Source: Clostridia bacterium
GTDB taxonomy: Bacteria > Bacillota > Clostridia > Christensenellales > UBA3700
Reading direction: 5' to 3'
DNA length: 64,000 nt
Assembly (NCBI GenBank): GCA_029060025.1
Contig: JAIDUV010000008.1
Location: 20,884-84,883, forward strand
Shown here: piece after piece, positions 62,996 to 64,000 of the stretch
How the letters are laid out: each line of letters opens with the position of its first letter
How positions within the stretch are numbered: the stretch's first letter is position 1
Notes under the pieces: generated by a model
The model's database searches: none
What the model saw: only the letters and a program-made list of their open reading frames with translations
What the model was told of the DNA's origin: nothing
Position numbers and translations under genes: made by a program

Positions 62996-63312
62996 CGAGA
63001 TTTGCCGCAGGGAACCACGGCAGGACGCAAGCCCCTTCATACTCAATACATCAGTCCGACAATCCTTGGATAAGTCGGAAGCGGGAAACTTGCCGCATTT
63101 AGGCAAGTGAGTGAAGCGCAGGCCGAACCGCTAACGAGCCGCCGGAAAGCACGCCCGAAACGCCGGTGGCGCCAGTCGTGGACGGGACAGTCGCATTATA
63201 TTAACTGCCAGCGGCGTCCAGGTAATTAGCGTTCTGAGCATTATTGTTATTGCCGGAACGCAGCCAGGAAAGAATTGTAACGGCCGCTCAACCAGTAGAC
63301 TTACGCCCTATT
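62938..63312 (-). ncRNA. DGR template-repeat RNA, antisense to RT and avd
   Basis: A predicted ~375-base transcript starting just downstream of the promoter at 63319-63347 and ending at the terminator above. The template repeat (about 63102-63287) translates on the minus strand as a C-type-lectin-like variable region: SWLRS, then SGNNNNAQNANYLDAAGS, a TAA, YNATVPSTTG and finally SLAVRPALHSLA. The core 63222-63254 has 14 adenines in 33 bases, mostly in AAT/AAC codons, the hallmark of a TR. In-frame stops before and within it show it is not a gene. A CTTGCC-GGCAAG hairpin (63089-63107) sits at its 3' edge, followed by ~160 bases of possible spacer RNA. Confidence 0.68.
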
Positions 63313-63318
63313 AGAAGA

Positions 63319-63347
63319 ATTATATCACATTAGATTAAATATATCAA
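63319..63347 (-). promoter_or_regulatory. Promoter of the template-repeat RNA
   Basis: On the minus strand TTGATA (63342-63347), a 17-base spacer, then TATAAT (63319-63324). It reads toward the template repeat, opposite to the RT and avd genes. Confidence 0.72.
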
Positions 63348-63388
63348 GCAAAATAATACTAAATGAAACATTTTTTCTGGAAGAAATA

Positions 63389-63570
63389 TGACAGTGTACT
63401 TTCTTTTCTTGGCAAGAAAAGAAGCAAAAGACGTTGTATTTACTTTTCTTGGCAAGAAAAGAAACAAAAGACATTGTATTTACTTTTCTTCGCAAGAAAA
63501 GTAACAAAAGAGTTGGGGGGTTGCGATTCCCCCCAAACCCCCGCAAACGCTTTTGAAATAAATTGATATT
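63389..63570. repeat. Hairpin-rich intergenic repeat A, copy 2
   Basis: Nearly identical to 62695-62874: the same three CTTTTCTTGGCAAGAAAAG-type units, the G-run/C-run hairpin and the CGCTTTTGAAATAAATTGAT tail. Short open frames across it on both strands are by-products of the repeat. Confidence 0.85.
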
Positions 63571-63576
63571 ATAAAT

Positions 63577-63743
63577 ATGTCACCTTGAGCGAAACAAAGT
63601 GAAGTCGAAAGGTCTCTATCCTTTTTTTATACTGATTAGACCTCTCGACTGCGCTCGAGGTGACAAAATCAGATATAATTGACGCTCGTACGATAATATG
63701 TCATTACGCTTGAGCGAAGCGCAATGGAGAAATCTCAACAGAT
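63577..63743. repeat. Dispersed palindromic repeats, two further copies
   Basis: The full unit at 63577-63668 (ATGTCACCTTGAGCGAAAC to CGCTCGAGGTGACA) and the half-unit at 63698-63743 (ATGTCATTACGCTTGAGCGA to GGAGAAATCTCAACAG) belong to the family at 60349-60486. Confidence 0.75.
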
Positions 63744-64000
63744 AAAAAAAATCCGACTGCCATAAGGCGAATACTGCAAAAGCAAAATAGCCGTCGCAAT
63801 ACAGTCGGACGAAATTCGCCGCAGGGGACTACGGCAGGACGCAAGCCCCTTCATACTCAATACATCGGTCCGACGATCCTTGGATAAGTCGGAAGCAGGA
63901 AACTTGCCGCAATTTGGCAAGTGAGTGAAGCGCAGGCCGAACCGCTAACGAGCCGCCAAGCACGCCGCTGACGGCAGTAGCAGAAGTGGACGAGACAGTG
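63744..64000 (-). repeat. Second TR/VR-like cassette, cut by the window edge
   Basis: It closely matches the first cassette. It ends with the same terminator (63744-63809: TCCGACTG/CAGTCGGA then eight T on the minus strand), preceded by the same 3' region and the same lectin tail. On the minus strand the frame is open from the window edge to a TAG at 63829-63831 and reads TVSSTSATAVSGVLGGSLA, then VRPALHSLAKLRQ. Unlike the first copy the TAA after HSLA is replaced by AAA, so this could be the 3' end of the DGR target gene; equally it could be a second template unit. The adenine-rich core would lie beyond 64000. Confidence 0.7.

Noticed and set aside
63325..63566. Short open frames on both strands in repeat A copy 2
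   Set aside because: They translate hairpin repeats and the promoter region of the template RNA and lack ribosome sites.

Overview
The window looks like a chromosome segment of an uncultured, moderately low-GC, endospore-lineage Firmicute (class Clostridia, probably a gut organism). This rests on spoVT, a SpoVB-like flippase and a YabN-type mazG in their usual order, strong Shine-Dalgarno sites, lipoprotein signals, BspA-type leucine-rich repeats and very large Ig/MBG-like surface proteins. No rRNA or species marker is present, so placement below class is inference.

Positions 1-20100 read as an accessory island, visibly more AT-rich than the right-hand half, whose right edge abuts the 3' end of a tRNA-Ser gene (20102-20188, minus). 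It contains: (i) a LoaP-like NusG paralogue behind a near-consensus promoter, with a divergent XRE repressor, followed by a compact operon (GTP cyclohydrolase I, zinc deaminase, class III aminotransferase, squalene-cyclase-like toroid protein, methyltransferase, VOC protein, tandem PTPS/QueD-like protein, PnuC-like transporter) that looks like an undescribed pterin-type metabolite pathway; (ii) a 1302-residue zinc-ribbon/membrane/LRR protein; (iii) a three-gene anti-phage island (OLD/RloA-type ATPase, RloB-like Toprim protein, AbiJ/HEPN-like protein); (iv) minus-strand remnants of a conjugative or mobilizable element (PcfJ-like gene broken by a TGA, PcfK-like/MutS-domain-I fusion, small orphan genes) ending at a long inverted repeat.

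Positions 20200-55640 are dominated by the cell envelope: Wzz-like and O-antigen-ligase-like proteins, a DUF5050-like lipoprotein, an SIS-domain protein, a DUF815 ATPase, an NlpC/P60 lipoprotein, a rubrerythrin-like protein, and an orphan response regulator with Glu in place of the phospho-acceptor Asp. That regulator precedes an operon of three giant exported proteins (2628, 1900 and 2131 residues). Two flavoproteins and a second LRR protein follow.

Positions 55700-61050 are housekeeping (spoVT, spoVB-like, mazG, dus, trmL). From 61068 to the end lies a diversity-generating retroelement: a reverse transcriptase with the DGR-type IGNQTSQ motif, an Avd-like four-helix protein, and downstream a template-repeat-like RNA unit encoded on the opposite strand with its own promoter and terminator. 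A second related cassette runs off the right edge, and the cassettes are interleaved with hairpin-rich intergenic repeats. The lectin-type target gene is not in the window unless the edge cassette is its 3' end.
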